A stretch of 64,000 nucleotides of DNA from Prevotellaceae bacterium UBA4372 (GTDB lineage Bacteria; Bacteroidota; Bacteroidia; Bacteroidales; Bacteroidaceae). Shown here one piece after another: positions 8,009 to 15,673 of this stretch. Made by a program: the position numbers and the translations under genes. The DNA is taken from assembly GCA_002391275.1 (NCBI GenBank), contig DGSC01000014.1, positions 1 through 64,000 of the forward strand. Direction: 5' to 3'. Positions within the stretch are counted from its first letter, which is position 1, and each line of letters opens with the position of its first letter. The notes under the pieces are model-generated. The model worked only from the letters and a program-made list of their open reading frames with translations. It did no database searches and was not told the origin of the DNA.

Positions 8009-9043
8009 CTATTCTTTTATTGTGACCTCACCGCATAGGGCACATTGCATCTTTGAGCGTATGTAAAAAGGGTCGTTGCTCTTTCCGTAAAGGTGCATGA
8101 GCTTTGCTATCGCACATTCGACAGTACTGTCGTAGCCGCTGATGACCCCTGCATTCTTGAGCAAAAAGCCACCGCTATATCGGGCCATCTCCACGGGGCC
8201 GGCTGCACATTGCGTTATGTTCACTATCGTTATTCCTTGCTGTTCAGCTCGACATAGGGCGTCCTTGAGCCATGGAAGCTGAGGTGCATTGCCACTTCCA
8301 TAGGTACGCATGACTACAGAGTGAAGATTGGGCGCATCGAGAAGATAGCGTACCATGCGTTCTTCTATACCAGGAAAGAGTGTGAAGACTACAACGCCCG
8401 TGTTCATCTTCGTGTGTGGCACCATTGGTTGGGTGTAGTCAGGCTGAAGAATAAGTTCGTCGTGGTAATTAATCTTAATGCCAGCATCGGCAAGATGTGG
8501 GTAGTTGAAGGTGTCGAAAGCATTGAAACCTTCGCTGTTGATTTTCGTAGAGCGGTTGCCGCGAAGAAGTTTACCGCTGAAATATATGCAAACCTCAGGC
8601 ACCCGTGGACGTCCATCGGGGCGACGAGCCGCAGCTATCTCTATGCTGGTTATTAAGTTTTCGCGTCCGTCGGTCCGCAACTGCCCAATTGGCAACTGAG
8701 AACCAGTGAGCACCACAGGCTTGGTCAGGTTTTCCAGCATGAACGACAACGCTGAGGCTGTGAATGCCATGGTGTCTGTGCCATGAAGGATGACGAAGCC
8801 GTCGTAGTTGTCGTAGTGCTCTGCAATGATTGCAACAAGTTGAGCCCACAAACGCGGGTTCATATCGCTTGAATCAATAGGTTCGGCAAATTGATGAACA
8901 TCTACGTGTGCAGGAATATCTTGGAGTTCGGGCATGTGTGCCAGCAACTTGTTGAAGTCCAATGGTTCGAGGACTCCCGTTGCGGCGTTTACGTCCATGC
9001 CTATGGTACCTCCTGTGTAGACGAGAAGAATGCGTGCTTGCAT
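8009..9043 (-). CDS. ansA: L-asparaginase, type I (cytoplasmic)
   Basis: 344 residues of the bacterial asparaginase/glutaminase family, hydrolysing asparagine to aspartate and ammonia. The first catalytic motif is VYTGGTIGM at residues 7-15. The second is VILHGTDTMAFTASALSFM near residues 84-102 with the Thr-Asp pair. No signal peptide is present, which fits the cytoplasmic type I enzyme. Its start is only 4 bp after the stop of the very large secreted protein upstream, so the two may share a transcript although their functions look unrelated. Confidence 0.93.
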   Translation of the reverse strand: MQARILLVYTGGTIGMDVNAATGVLEPLDFNKLLAHMPELQDIPAHVDVHQFAEPIDSSDMNPRLWAQLVAIIAEHYDNYDGFVILHGTDTMAFTASALSFMLENLTKPVVLTGSQLPIGQLRTDGRENLITSIEIAAARRPDGRPRVPEVCIYFSGKLLRGNRSTKINSEGFNAFDTFNYPHLADAGIKINYHDELILQPDYTQPMVPHTKMNTGVVVFTLFPGIEERMVRYLLDAPNLHSVVMRTYGSGNAPQLPWLKDALCRAEQQGITIVNITQCAAGPVEMARYSGGFLLKNAGVISGYDSTVECAIAKLMHLYGKSNDPFYIRSKMQCALCGEVTIKE

Positions 9044-9047
9044 GTTC

Positions 9048-12000
9048 TTATGGAATCAGTATTTTTGAGTTGTCGTATATGTACAAGCCTTTACGCGCTT
9101 GTCCGACGCGTTGACCGGCGAGGTTATAGAGATGATGGAACTCCTTTAATCGCATGGCTTCTGTTTCTTCCTTTAGCGCTTGCACGTCATCTGTTTCCTG
9201 TTCCTTGAGTTGCCACAGGCGCACATTGTCGATGTAGAGGCGTGTCTGATTTGCGACGCCCGTGTTGGCGGTGGTGTTGAGGCCGAGGCGTAGGGCGATG
9301 GTTTTTATGTCTGATGTCTCTACCAGCTCGAAGGGCACAGTCATTTGTTGCCATGTGCCAGCAGCGTCTGGGTAGGGGGCATAGTGTTGCTGTTCTCCAA
9401 ATTCAACTCCACAGAGTAGCGTGCAGATGTTCCCGCCCGTGGTCGTGATGATGTTCGGTGCCGTGCGGCGGCTCTCGCCTGGGCAGTCGTAACGCATGTT
9501 AAACGTGAGCATGTATTTTCCGCTCTCTGGCAGTTGGATCTGCTGGCTGATGGCGCTGGTGCCAATGGTCCATGAATTGAGGATGCTGAGGCAACGGTCA
9601 CCTACAGCATTTTCGAAAGCGGCAGGCACGGCCATGATGCTGGTGCTGTTGCCCACATTGGATGGCGAGACGCAGTACTGTGAGAAGCTGTAAGGCATAG
9701 AATAGAGGAGGGCAAAGTTGCTGGCGGGCGAGAGCTTGCTCTCTGCCGTCCAGCCTTCTACGGGCAGCACCTGTGGGAACTGGCTGTTGTCGGCCTTCAC
9801 GGTCTGTGTGTAGCAGGGGTTGTAGCTCGTCCCGTTGAGGGTGATGCTGCCTGTGGTGCCCCAAGTATTGTCCTCCTCGAAACTAGGGTTTACAATGTAC
9901 TGTGCTGTGATGTCCTCATAATAGGCTGTCTCATCCTTTTTTACATTGTCGCTGATTTCTCCGTCGTCCAGACGGATGATAACAGAGCCTTCGGCAGGAA
10001 TAAGGATGTCCTTGCTCAATATCTTGTCGCCATCCATAATCGTTACGGTGACAGTCTGATCTGCGTTTATCAATGAACGTACATACAGCTGTTTGTCGTC
10101 CCATGGATTGAACATTTTTGCTGCTACTCCATCACCTTTTAAGTAGACGTTCAGGGGCTGCATCAGCGAGTGGCTTTCGTCCAGGGCGATGGTGGCTGAA
10201 GCTTTGCTGTTTATGATTTTTGTCTCTGTGCTCAGCACTGGAGCGCCGTATTCGCTTACCAGTCCTTTCAGCTCAGCTTTGTTGTTGCTCCCACCTGCCA
10301 GATTAGTTACGATGAGATAGCGTGTGCCGTCGGGGTCTGCAAACTTCACTCCATTCCATCCTTCAGGCAGTTGCTCTGCAAGGCTTACGGCTTGCTTTTG
10401 CAATGCTTCGGTTTCGGTCGCATCTACCTTGCTATAATAAATAATTGTAGATTTGTCAACCACTTTGCCTGAGGTAAAACTTTCGTTGCCCTGAGAGTAG
10501 ATAGGATAGAACTTGGCACACTGAATACTGTTGTTCAGAGCTCTGTCACCGAAAGCCATACGTCCTGTACCGCCGAGGGTGACTATTCCGACCGAATTGT
10601 CTATGTTTGCCCAGCTCGTAGTCCACGTTGTTGTGGCTGTGCCATTGCTTGTGCTTTCTCCTTCTGATGAATAGATAGTTCGCTCCTCGGCAGTGAATGG
10701 GTCTGTCGTGATAGCCAACAAACCTCCACGCCGTCCTGTGATTGTGCCGTTTTGTAGTCCTTTGACATTGTTCATGTATACAACAGCATTGCCTTGGGTG
10801 GCTGCAAGCACAAAACTATTCTCTAACGTTGCATCGTTCGTGTGCACACGCCCGTTCATTGTGAACGCATTTGCATGAAGGTCATAAACTCCGCTGACGA
10901 TAGGGGTCGCATTAGTGCCTTTCCCATTCACAGTGTACCATCCTAAGAGGTTCCCGGTGTTGTTCGACCGGAAGGGGCAGATAATTTTGTTGCGGTCAGG
11001 AGTGGTGTCAGCGAAATATCCGGTGTAGCTCTTGAGACCGTTGCTCCATGAGAAGGTGGCAAATCGGTCCTTTGAAGATGCTCTGATAATGTTTTGCGAC
11101 TTGAAGATATAAGCTTCTTGCTGTCGGGCTGCAAAGTCGTCCCAAGTCGATGGCGTGAGCGTAGATGTTGAGGCAGCCAAGTGCATTAAATAAGTCATCA
11201 TGACGCGATGGCCCTCCACTCCCATGCGTCGTGGTCCTATATCGCTGTTGAGGAGCCACGAGCCATCCTTGGTCGTCTGTTGGCGAGCCTTGATGTACTT
11301 GTAGGCCATATTTTCAAGCATTAGTGCATCGGCATCGCGCAAGAAGCAGGCGGCAGTGGTGTAGCTGGTAATTTGGTCGAAGAGGAATAGGCTCCAGTCG
11401 TTGCCGTTAGGCATTGCCAGCTCACCGTCGGCCAGGGCCAGACGTTTGAGCACAAGGTCGAAGACGTTCTGTTGGTTGTGCATTAGGGCGTTGGTATGCC
11501 ATTTTTGCTCGTTGCCTTGGAAAAGGAGCATGGCCAGGTATGCTTCACCCAGCTCCTGCATGACCACGTTTTGGTATGATGTGTGGAACAGGTTGTGATT
11601 CTGGAGTGTATAGTCGTCATATAGGTTTTGTCCGCGATAGTAGCTGGCTACGCTTTTTGAGTCGTATTCCGGGTCGATGGGTTTAGTGTTCTGTGTGTCG
11701 TCAACATGTGAATAACTGTTTACGGCGAAAGCACGCAGACGGTCGAACCAGCGTTCGGCCAACGCATCATTAGGATAGAGCCCAAGGGCGCAGGCCAGTA
11801 CGTCAGCTTCCCATCCGTTCTCTTCGGCTTTCGTGTCGCCGGAAAAACCTGTGGGAATAGAGCGCTCGAGCTCATAGTTACACTCAGCCTTCACCATGTT
11901 ATAAATATATGTCCGCTGTGAGTCGGTCAGTTGGTCGTTGAGGAAAAAAGCCGCGTAGCAGAGACTCATCGCCCACAGCGAGCTCTCCCATGTATGGTCT

Positions 12001-13094
12001 GAGTTTGAAGTGCTGCCCCAATAGGCGTTGTTCGACGTCACTTTCAGCTTGTTCGCTTTGTGGGTGGAGTAGCCGAATACGAGTGCCTTCATGGCCATGT
12101 CGCGAACCTCGTTCCAAGTCATGCCGTCGGGCAACGTCGCTTTTCCTTGCGCATATTTCACTAAGAAGGCGCTGATCATTGCAAAGTCAGCGTTAGTGCG
12201 AACGCCATCCTCATTATTCTGTCCAGCGCTGTTGCCTTTGAAATAGCCGCAAGCCTCGCCCACAGAATTGGGTGCCTGACAATTGAACCAAATGCCCTTG
12301 GCATATTGCATTGATCGGGCCAGCATCTGCAAGAGATCTTGCATCATCTCGGCCTCTTGGACAAAGTCGTGGGTGATCACGCCCTCAGTGTAGCGGACGG
12401 TCTCTGTCTGGGGCTCGTCGGGCGTATCCTCGGGCAGGCTTGTCAAGCGGAAATCGTCGAGGGCAATCTGACTGCCGCCACTTACCCATGCGATGTCTAT
12501 CCCTATGTTGACTGCAGCTGCTTCATTGAGGGTGAAACGCACACTCACGGTCGTCCATGGTGCCGAACTCATGCAACCGGCTGCACCTTTCTCAAAGACT
12601 ATGGCTGCCGTCCCAAGGTTTTTGTTCCCCGCTTTAATTTGCATAGTCGCACTGCTGCCGCCATTCGCAAAAAAGGCTTTGGCTTTAACGTCTAACCTAT
12701 ATTTGCCTGCAGGTACCTCCGTCGTAGTCGTCTGGCTGATGGTGCTGCTACCATTCGTCCAACCCATTCTCTGAAACAAGGCATATGCGCCATCTGCAAT
12801 GGCCGTCTTCCCAAAATTGTTGTCGGTGAAACAGTCGGCAGTAATGAGCAATTGCTTGTCGGGTCGTGTGGTAGTCCATCCCGTGATGGCGTTCAAGTCC
12901 CAGCCGCGAAGCCCGTCGCTACTCTCGCTCTTCCTTACGGCGTCTGTGCATTTTGTCGCGTCCGCCTCAAAAGAAGGGTTGACTAAGTACTGGTCGGTGA
13001 CGTCCACCTGTGCCGAGGCCTGCCAAGCGTTTAGCAAGCCCGTCAATGCAAGCACACATTGTAGACTAAATCTTTTCACTTTTTCCATTTTCAT
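9048..13094 (-). CDS. Large secreted carbohydrate-active protein, putative polysaccharide lyase-like, family unassigned
   Basis: About 1348 residues. The ATG at 13094 is chosen because it begins directly with a signal peptide (RFSLQCVLALTGLLNAWQAS, cleaved near ASAQ); 15 more residues are open upstream. After the signal there is a jelly-roll-type sugar-binding module opening with YLVNPSFEADA and closing near SQIALDDFRL (about residues 30-215). A long helical middle part follows (about 240-700) with aromatic- and His-rich segments such as NAYWGSTSNSDHTWESSLW, NGWEADVLACALGL and YTLQNHNLFHTSYQNV, resembling an alpha/alpha-toroid enzyme. A beta-rich stretch comes next, then a second module opening YIVNPSFEED (about 1110-1300). 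The end, HLYNLAGQRVGQARKGLYIY, resembles the short type IX-like tail of Prevotella secreted proteins. A heparinase-like lyase is my guess; no catalytic residues could be fixed. Confidence 0.55.
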   Translation of the reverse strand: MKMEKVKRFSLQCVLALTGLLNAWQASAQVDVTDQYLVNPSFEADATKCTDAVRKSESSDGLRGWDLNAITGWTTTRPDKQLLITADCFTDNNFGKTAIADGAYALFQRMGWTNGSSTISQTTTTEVPAGKYRLDVKAKAFFANGGSSATMQIKAGNKNLGTAAIVFEKGAAGCMSSAPWTTVSVRFTLNEAAAVNIGIDIAWVSGGSQIALDDFRLTSLPEDTPDEPQTETVRYTEGVITHDFVQEAEMMQDLLQMLARSMQYAKGIWFNCQAPNSVGEACGYFKGNSAGQNNEDGVRTNADFAMISAFLVKYAQGKATLPDGMTWNEVRDMAMKALVFGYSTHKANKLKVTSNNAYWGSTSNSDHTWESSLWAMSLCYAAFFLNDQLTDSQRTYIYNMVKAECNYELERSIPTGFSGDTKAEENGWEADVLACALGLYPNDALAERWFDRLRAFAVNSYSHVDDTQNTKPIDPEYDSKSVASYYRGQNLYDDYTLQNHNLFHTSYQNVVMQELGEAYLAMLLFQGNEQKWHTNALMHNQQNVFDLVLKRLALADGELAMPNGNDWSLFLFDQITSYTTAACFLRDADALMLENMAYKYIKARQQTTKDGSWLLNSDIGPRRMGVEGHRVMMTYLMHLAASTSTLTPSTWDDFAARQQEAYIFKSQNIIRASSKDRFATFSWSNGLKSYTGYFADTTPDRNKIICPFRSNNTGNLLGWYTVNGKGTNATPIVSGVYDLHANAFTMNGRVHTNDATLENSFVLAATQGNAVVYMNNVKGLQNGTITGRRGGLLAITTDPFTAEERTIYSSEGESTSNGTATTTWTTSWANIDNSVGIVTLGGTGRMAFGDRALNNSIQCAKFYPIYSQGNESFTSGKVVDKSTIIYYSKVDATETEALQKQAVSLAEQLPEGWNGVKFADPDGTRYLIVTNLAGGSNNKAELKGLVSEYGAPVLSTETKIINSKASATIALDESHSLMQPLNVYLKGDGVAAKMFNPWDDKQLYVRSLINADQTVTVTIMDGDKILSKDILIPAEGSVIIRLDDGEISDNVKKDETAYYEDITAQYIVNPSFEEDNTWGTTGSITLNGTSYNPCYTQTVKADNSQFPQVLPVEGWTAESKLSPASNFALLYSMPYSFSQYCVSPSNVGNSTSIMAVPAAFENAVGDRCLSILNSWTIGTSAISQQIQLPESGKYMLTFNMRYDCPGESRRTAPNIITTTGGNICTLLCGVEFGEQQHYAPYPDAAGTWQQMTVPFELVETSDIKTIALRLGLNTTANTGVANQTRLYIDNVRLWQLKEQETDDVQALKEETEAMRLKEFHHLYNLAGQRVGQARKGLYIYDNSKILIP

Positions 13095-13404
13095 ATATTT
13101 GTTAATCTTATTATCTTGATGTTTAAATCTTCGCTCCAAAAGTACACATTAATTATAATATATACATTCGCAACGGCAGAAAAACAGCCTCGGTACAATA
13201 AAAATGCAAGCGCAACGAAAAAAACTTTCGTATTTTAGCGTTCTACTTTCTATTTTTTATTACCTTTGCGCCCGCTTTCATCAAAGCACACATTTCTGAA
13301 CAATGTTAATGTGTTAACATGTTAATATGTTTCAGCTCGTGTGATGGCGAATGAAGCATTAAATTTATTAACTTCATTTAGAGTAACACAAAACTTAAAC
13401 GAAA
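13095..13404. other. Divergent intergenic region upstream of rplY
   Basis: This contains a -7 promoter element at 13261-13268 (TACCTTTG) reading toward rplY and a cluster of GTTAA(T/C) words at about 13302-13331. The half toward the secreted enzyme is AT-rich, and I see no clear minus-strand promoter. Confidence 0.4.
13261..13268 (+). promoter_or_regulatory. -7 promoter element for rplY
   Basis: TACCTTTG followed by C, an exact TAnnTTTG match about 137 bp upstream of the rplY start. A -33 TTTG at the right spacing is not clear. Confidence 0.5.
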
Positions 13405-14010
13405 ATGAAAACAATCGAAATCAAAGGCACAGCACGTGTTGCCGGCGGCAAGAAGGCTGCCAAAGTGCTTCGCAAACAGGGCGTTGTTCCCTGCAACCTC
13501 TATGGCGAGCTAAAGGACGAGAAAGGCCTGCCAAAAGCCGTAGCCTTCAGCGTCACTGAAGGCGAGCTCCGCAAGCTCCTCTACACCCCCGACATCTACA
13601 CGGTGAAGCTCGATATCGATGGCCAGCAGTGCCTCGCCATCCTCAAGGAAGCACAGTTCCATCCCGTTAAGGACAATGTCCTTCACGTCGATTTCTACCA
13701 GATTACCGACGAGAAACCCATCGTCATGGAAGTGCCCATCAAGCTCAACGGTTTGGCTGTAGGCGTAAGAGCCGGTGGTAAGCTTGCTGCAAGCGTACGC
13801 AAACTCAAAGTCAAGGCCGTCCACACCGCTATCCCCGAGCGCCTCGACATCGACGTCACCAACCTCGAGCTCGGCAAAACCATCAAGGTTGGCGAACTCA
13901 GTTTTGAGGGTCTCGAGCTTGTTACTTCGCCCAGCGTCGTAGTATGCCAGGTTAAGATGACCCGCAACGCCCGCAGCGCAGCTAGCGCCGAGGAAGCCGC
14001 AGAGGCATAA
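13405..14010 (+). CDS. rplY: 50S ribosomal protein L25, CTC-type
   Basis: 201 residues of the long L25/TL5/Ctc type, which binds 5S rRNA in the large subunit. The N-terminal domain starts MKTIEIKGTARVAGGKKA and contains VVPCNLYGE. The second domain carries VLHVDFYQI and PIKLNGLAVGVRAGGKL, and the protein ends with an Ala/Glu-rich tail. Length suits the two-domain form (about 190-220). Codons are strongly C-ending, as expected of a highly expressed gene. It has its own promoter element upstream and a strong terminator downstream, so it is probably monocistronic. The flanks hold unusual GTTAAT repeats. Confidence 0.96.
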   Translation: MKTIEIKGTARVAGGKKAAKVLRKQGVVPCNLYGELKDEKGLPKAVAFSVTEGELRKLLYTPDIYTVKLDIDGQQCLAILKEAQFHPVKDNVLHVDFYQITDEKPIVMEVPIKLNGLAVGVRAGGKLAASVRKLKVKAVHTAIPERLDIDVTNLELGKTIKVGELSFEGLELVTSPSVVVCQVKMTRNARSAASAEEAAEA

Positions 14011-14018
14011 AGAAACCC

Positions 14019-14065
14019 GTTAATCCGTTAATGAGTTAATTTGTTAATGAATTAATTTGTTAATA
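14019..14065. repeat. Short tandem GTTAAT-like repeat downstream of rplY
   Basis: Six TTAAT words occur in about 47 bp, at roughly 8-10 bp spacing, right after the rplY stop. Similar GTTAAT/GTTAAC words cluster upstream of the gene at about 13302-13331. The role is unknown. Confidence 0.6.
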
Positions 14066-14075
14066 TAGAATAGAG

Positions 14076-14115
14076 AAGACGCAAGGAACATGACATGGAC
14101 TTTGCGTCTTTTTTT
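14076..14115 (+). terminator. Rho-independent terminator after rplY
   Basis: A 9-bp perfect stem (AAGACGCAA with TTGCGTCTT) and a 17-nt loop, followed directly by a run of T residues. Confidence 0.85.
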
Positions 14116-14191
14116 ATAAAACATAAATCGTTGTTGTAATACCCCCTCATGAATATGTTTGATTTCATAAAAAAGCTATTAGCAAAAGCAA

Positions 14192-14227
14192 CTACTCCCT
14201 CCCTAAAGGGGGAGCAGGAAGGGGGGC
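14192..14227 (+). repeat. GC-rich palindromic repeat at the 5' end of pth
   Basis: Starts CTCCCTCCCTAAAGGGGGAG and continues into a G-rich arm. It resembles the 39-bp repeats that flank the DUF559 gene (both contain CTCCCTCCCTAA followed by a G-rich complement). It lies just upstream of the likely pth start and is open in the pth frame, so a longer Pth with this sequence translated is possible. Confidence 0.65.
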
Positions 14228-14235
14228 TTCGTCCT

Positions 14236-14862
14236 ATGGAAAAATACCTCATTGTAGGCCTCGGCAACATAGGCCCCGACTACGAAGGCACACGCCACAA
14301 CATCGGGTTCCGAATGGTTGATGCCCTGGCCGCCTCTGTCAACGAAGACAAGGGCAAGCTGACTGAGTGGGACGACCGCCGCTACGGCTTCGTCACCCGC
14401 ATCAGCGTCAAAGGCCGGCAACTCATCTTGCTCAAGCCTAATACGTACATGAACCTCAGCGGCAACGCTGTGCGCTATTGGATGCAACAAGAGAAGATTG
14501 CGCTGGAGCACCTGCTTGTGTGCGTCGATGATATCGGCTTGCCCTTTGGTCAGCTCCGCATGAAACCCGGCGGCAGCGACGGTGGTCACAACGGCCTAAA
14601 ACACATCGCACAGATTCTTGGCACTGGGCAGTATGCCCGCCTCCGCTTCGGCCTTGGAAGCAACTTCCATCCTGGCCAGCAGGTCGACTATGTTCTGGGG
14701 CACTTCCCACCTGAGGAAGAAGCCCTCATCCCCGAACTCACCAAGCAGACCTCTGCTGCCATCCAGACTTTCTGTCTCGCAGGCATACAGATGGCCATGA
14801 ATCAACTCAACAGAAAAGAAGCTCGTCCCAAGGCAGAAAGAAGAGTGAAAAATGAAGAATGA
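14236..14862 (+). CDS. pth: Peptidyl-tRNA hydrolase
   Basis: 208 residues from the ATG at 14236, a normal Pth length. It frees tRNA from peptidyl-tRNAs dropped by ribosomes. Signatures are [22 protein letters not shown] with the catalytic His in [13 protein letters not shown], and [25 protein letters not shown] (Asp and the GGHNG loop). An upstream ATG at 14149 would add 29 residues containing a palindromic repeat. The internal start is preferred because the family begins at the KYLIVGLGN strand. L25 followed by Pth is a common bacterial pairing, but here a terminator separates them. Confidence 0.93.
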   Translation: MEKYLIVGLGNIGPDYEGTRHNIGFRMVDALAASVNEDKGKLTEWDDRRYGFVTRISVKGRQLILLKPNTYMNLSGNAVRYWMQQEKIALEHLLVCVDDIGLPFGQLRMKPGGSDGGHNGLKHIAQILGTGQYARLRFGLGSNFHPGQQVDYVLGHFPPEEEALIPELTKQTSAAIQTFCLAGIQMAMNQLNRKEARPKAERRVKNEE

Positions 14863-14891
14863 AGAAGGATGACGAATTTCGTTTCGTTCGG

Positions 14892-14945
14892 AATGACGAA
14901 TGAGAGTTACCTGCAAGTTCAGAAGGCAACTCTTATTCGTCATTT
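14892..14945 (+). terminator. Long hairpin built from an ATGACGAAT repeat after pth
   Basis: AATGACGAATGAGAGTT pairs with AACTCTTATTCGTCATT across a short loop, and T-rich sequence follows, so it can act as a terminator. The bases just before it carry another ATGACGAAT copy and a GAAGAGTGAAAAATGAAG-type stretch, so the hairpin belongs to a dispersed repeat family also seen inside fmt. Confidence 0.65.
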
Positions 14946-14974
14946 GTTTTTCTCTATGAATTAGCTTTCAAGAA

Positions 14975-15514
14975 ATGAAACCCAATAAGAACCAAAAAAC
15001 TAATCATTCCATCCCCTCCCCACACTGGGAGGAGCCGTTGGGTCAGGCTGCTGGCATGACAGCTACCCCAGCTTCAGCCGCCATAGCCCGCCTTGACAAA
15101 TGGTTATGGGCAGCCCGCATCTTCAAGACCCGCACTCTTGCGGCTGCCGCCTGCAAACGTGGACAGGTCACCATCGCAGGAGCCCCGGTGAAACCCTCCC
15201 GCATGGTGAAGGCTGCAGAAATCGTCGACGTACGTAAGCCACCCATCACATACAGCTTCCGCATCCTACAGGCTATAGAGCACCGCGTCGGTGCAAAACT
15301 CATCCCTCAAATTCTTGAGAACATCACGCCACCTGAGCAGTACGAACTTCTTGAGATGAATCGCATCAGCGGCTTCGTTGGCCGTGCTCGAGGCACTGGC
15401 CGACCTACTAAAAAAGAGCGTAGAGCGCTCGACAACTTTGACGCCCAAACCGCTCATTTGCCTGTTTTCTTCAGCGACTTCGATTTCGATTTAGACGACG
15501 GAGAAGAGGAGTAG
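14975..15514 (+). CDS. hslR: S4-domain RNA-binding protein, Hsp15 (HslR) family
   Basis: 179 residues if read from the first ATG; 152 from the ATG at 15056. The S4 RNA-binding domain begins ARLDKWLWAARIFKTRTLAA and continues ACKRGQVTIAG and KPSRMVKAAEIVDV, typical of Hsp15/RqcP proteins. These bind the 50S subunit carrying stalled nascent chains, or blocked peptidyl-tRNA. A basic region with GRARGTGRPTKKERR and an acidic tail end the protein. The N-terminal 27 residues include a GC-rich palindrome (15011-15037), so the shorter start may be the real one. Its place just after pth, another enzyme that deals with stalled peptidyl-tRNA, supports a role in ribosome rescue. Confidence 0.85.
   Translation: MKPNKNQKTNHSIPSPHWEEPLGQAAGMTATPASAAIARLDKWLWAARIFKTRTLAAAACKRGQVTIAGAPVKPSRMVKAAEIVDVRKPPITYSFRILQAIEHRVGAKLIPQILENITPPEQYELLEMNRISGFVGRARGTGRPTKKERRALDNFDAQTAHLPVFFSDFDFDLDDGEEE
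15011..15037 (+). repeat. GC-rich palindrome in the 5' end of the Hsp15-like gene
   Basis: CCCCTCCC and TGGGAGGAG arms face each other across about 5 nt. It resembles the palindromes at pth, fmt and the chromate transporter. It lies between two possible start codons of the S4 protein. Confidence 0.5.
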
Positions 15515-15605
15515 CCTTTGATAGCTCAGGGATGTCATCCATCGAAGGAAAAAGCCCGAGTTCAGTCAAAGTTAATGTGTTTTATTGAAAAAACTCATTA
15601 TTTTA

Positions 15606-15635
15606 TTGTTGGAATAAGATAAGTAGCTATTTTTG
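15606..15635 (+). promoter_or_regulatory. Bacteroidetes promoter for the secreted EEP-fold protein
   Basis: TTG at 15606-15608, a 19-bp spacer, then TATTTTTG at 15628-15635. Transcription would start about 33 nt before the ATG at 15674. Confidence 0.7.
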
Positions 15636-15673
15636 CAGCAACTTTCTAACTAACTTTATATCATAAACATATC

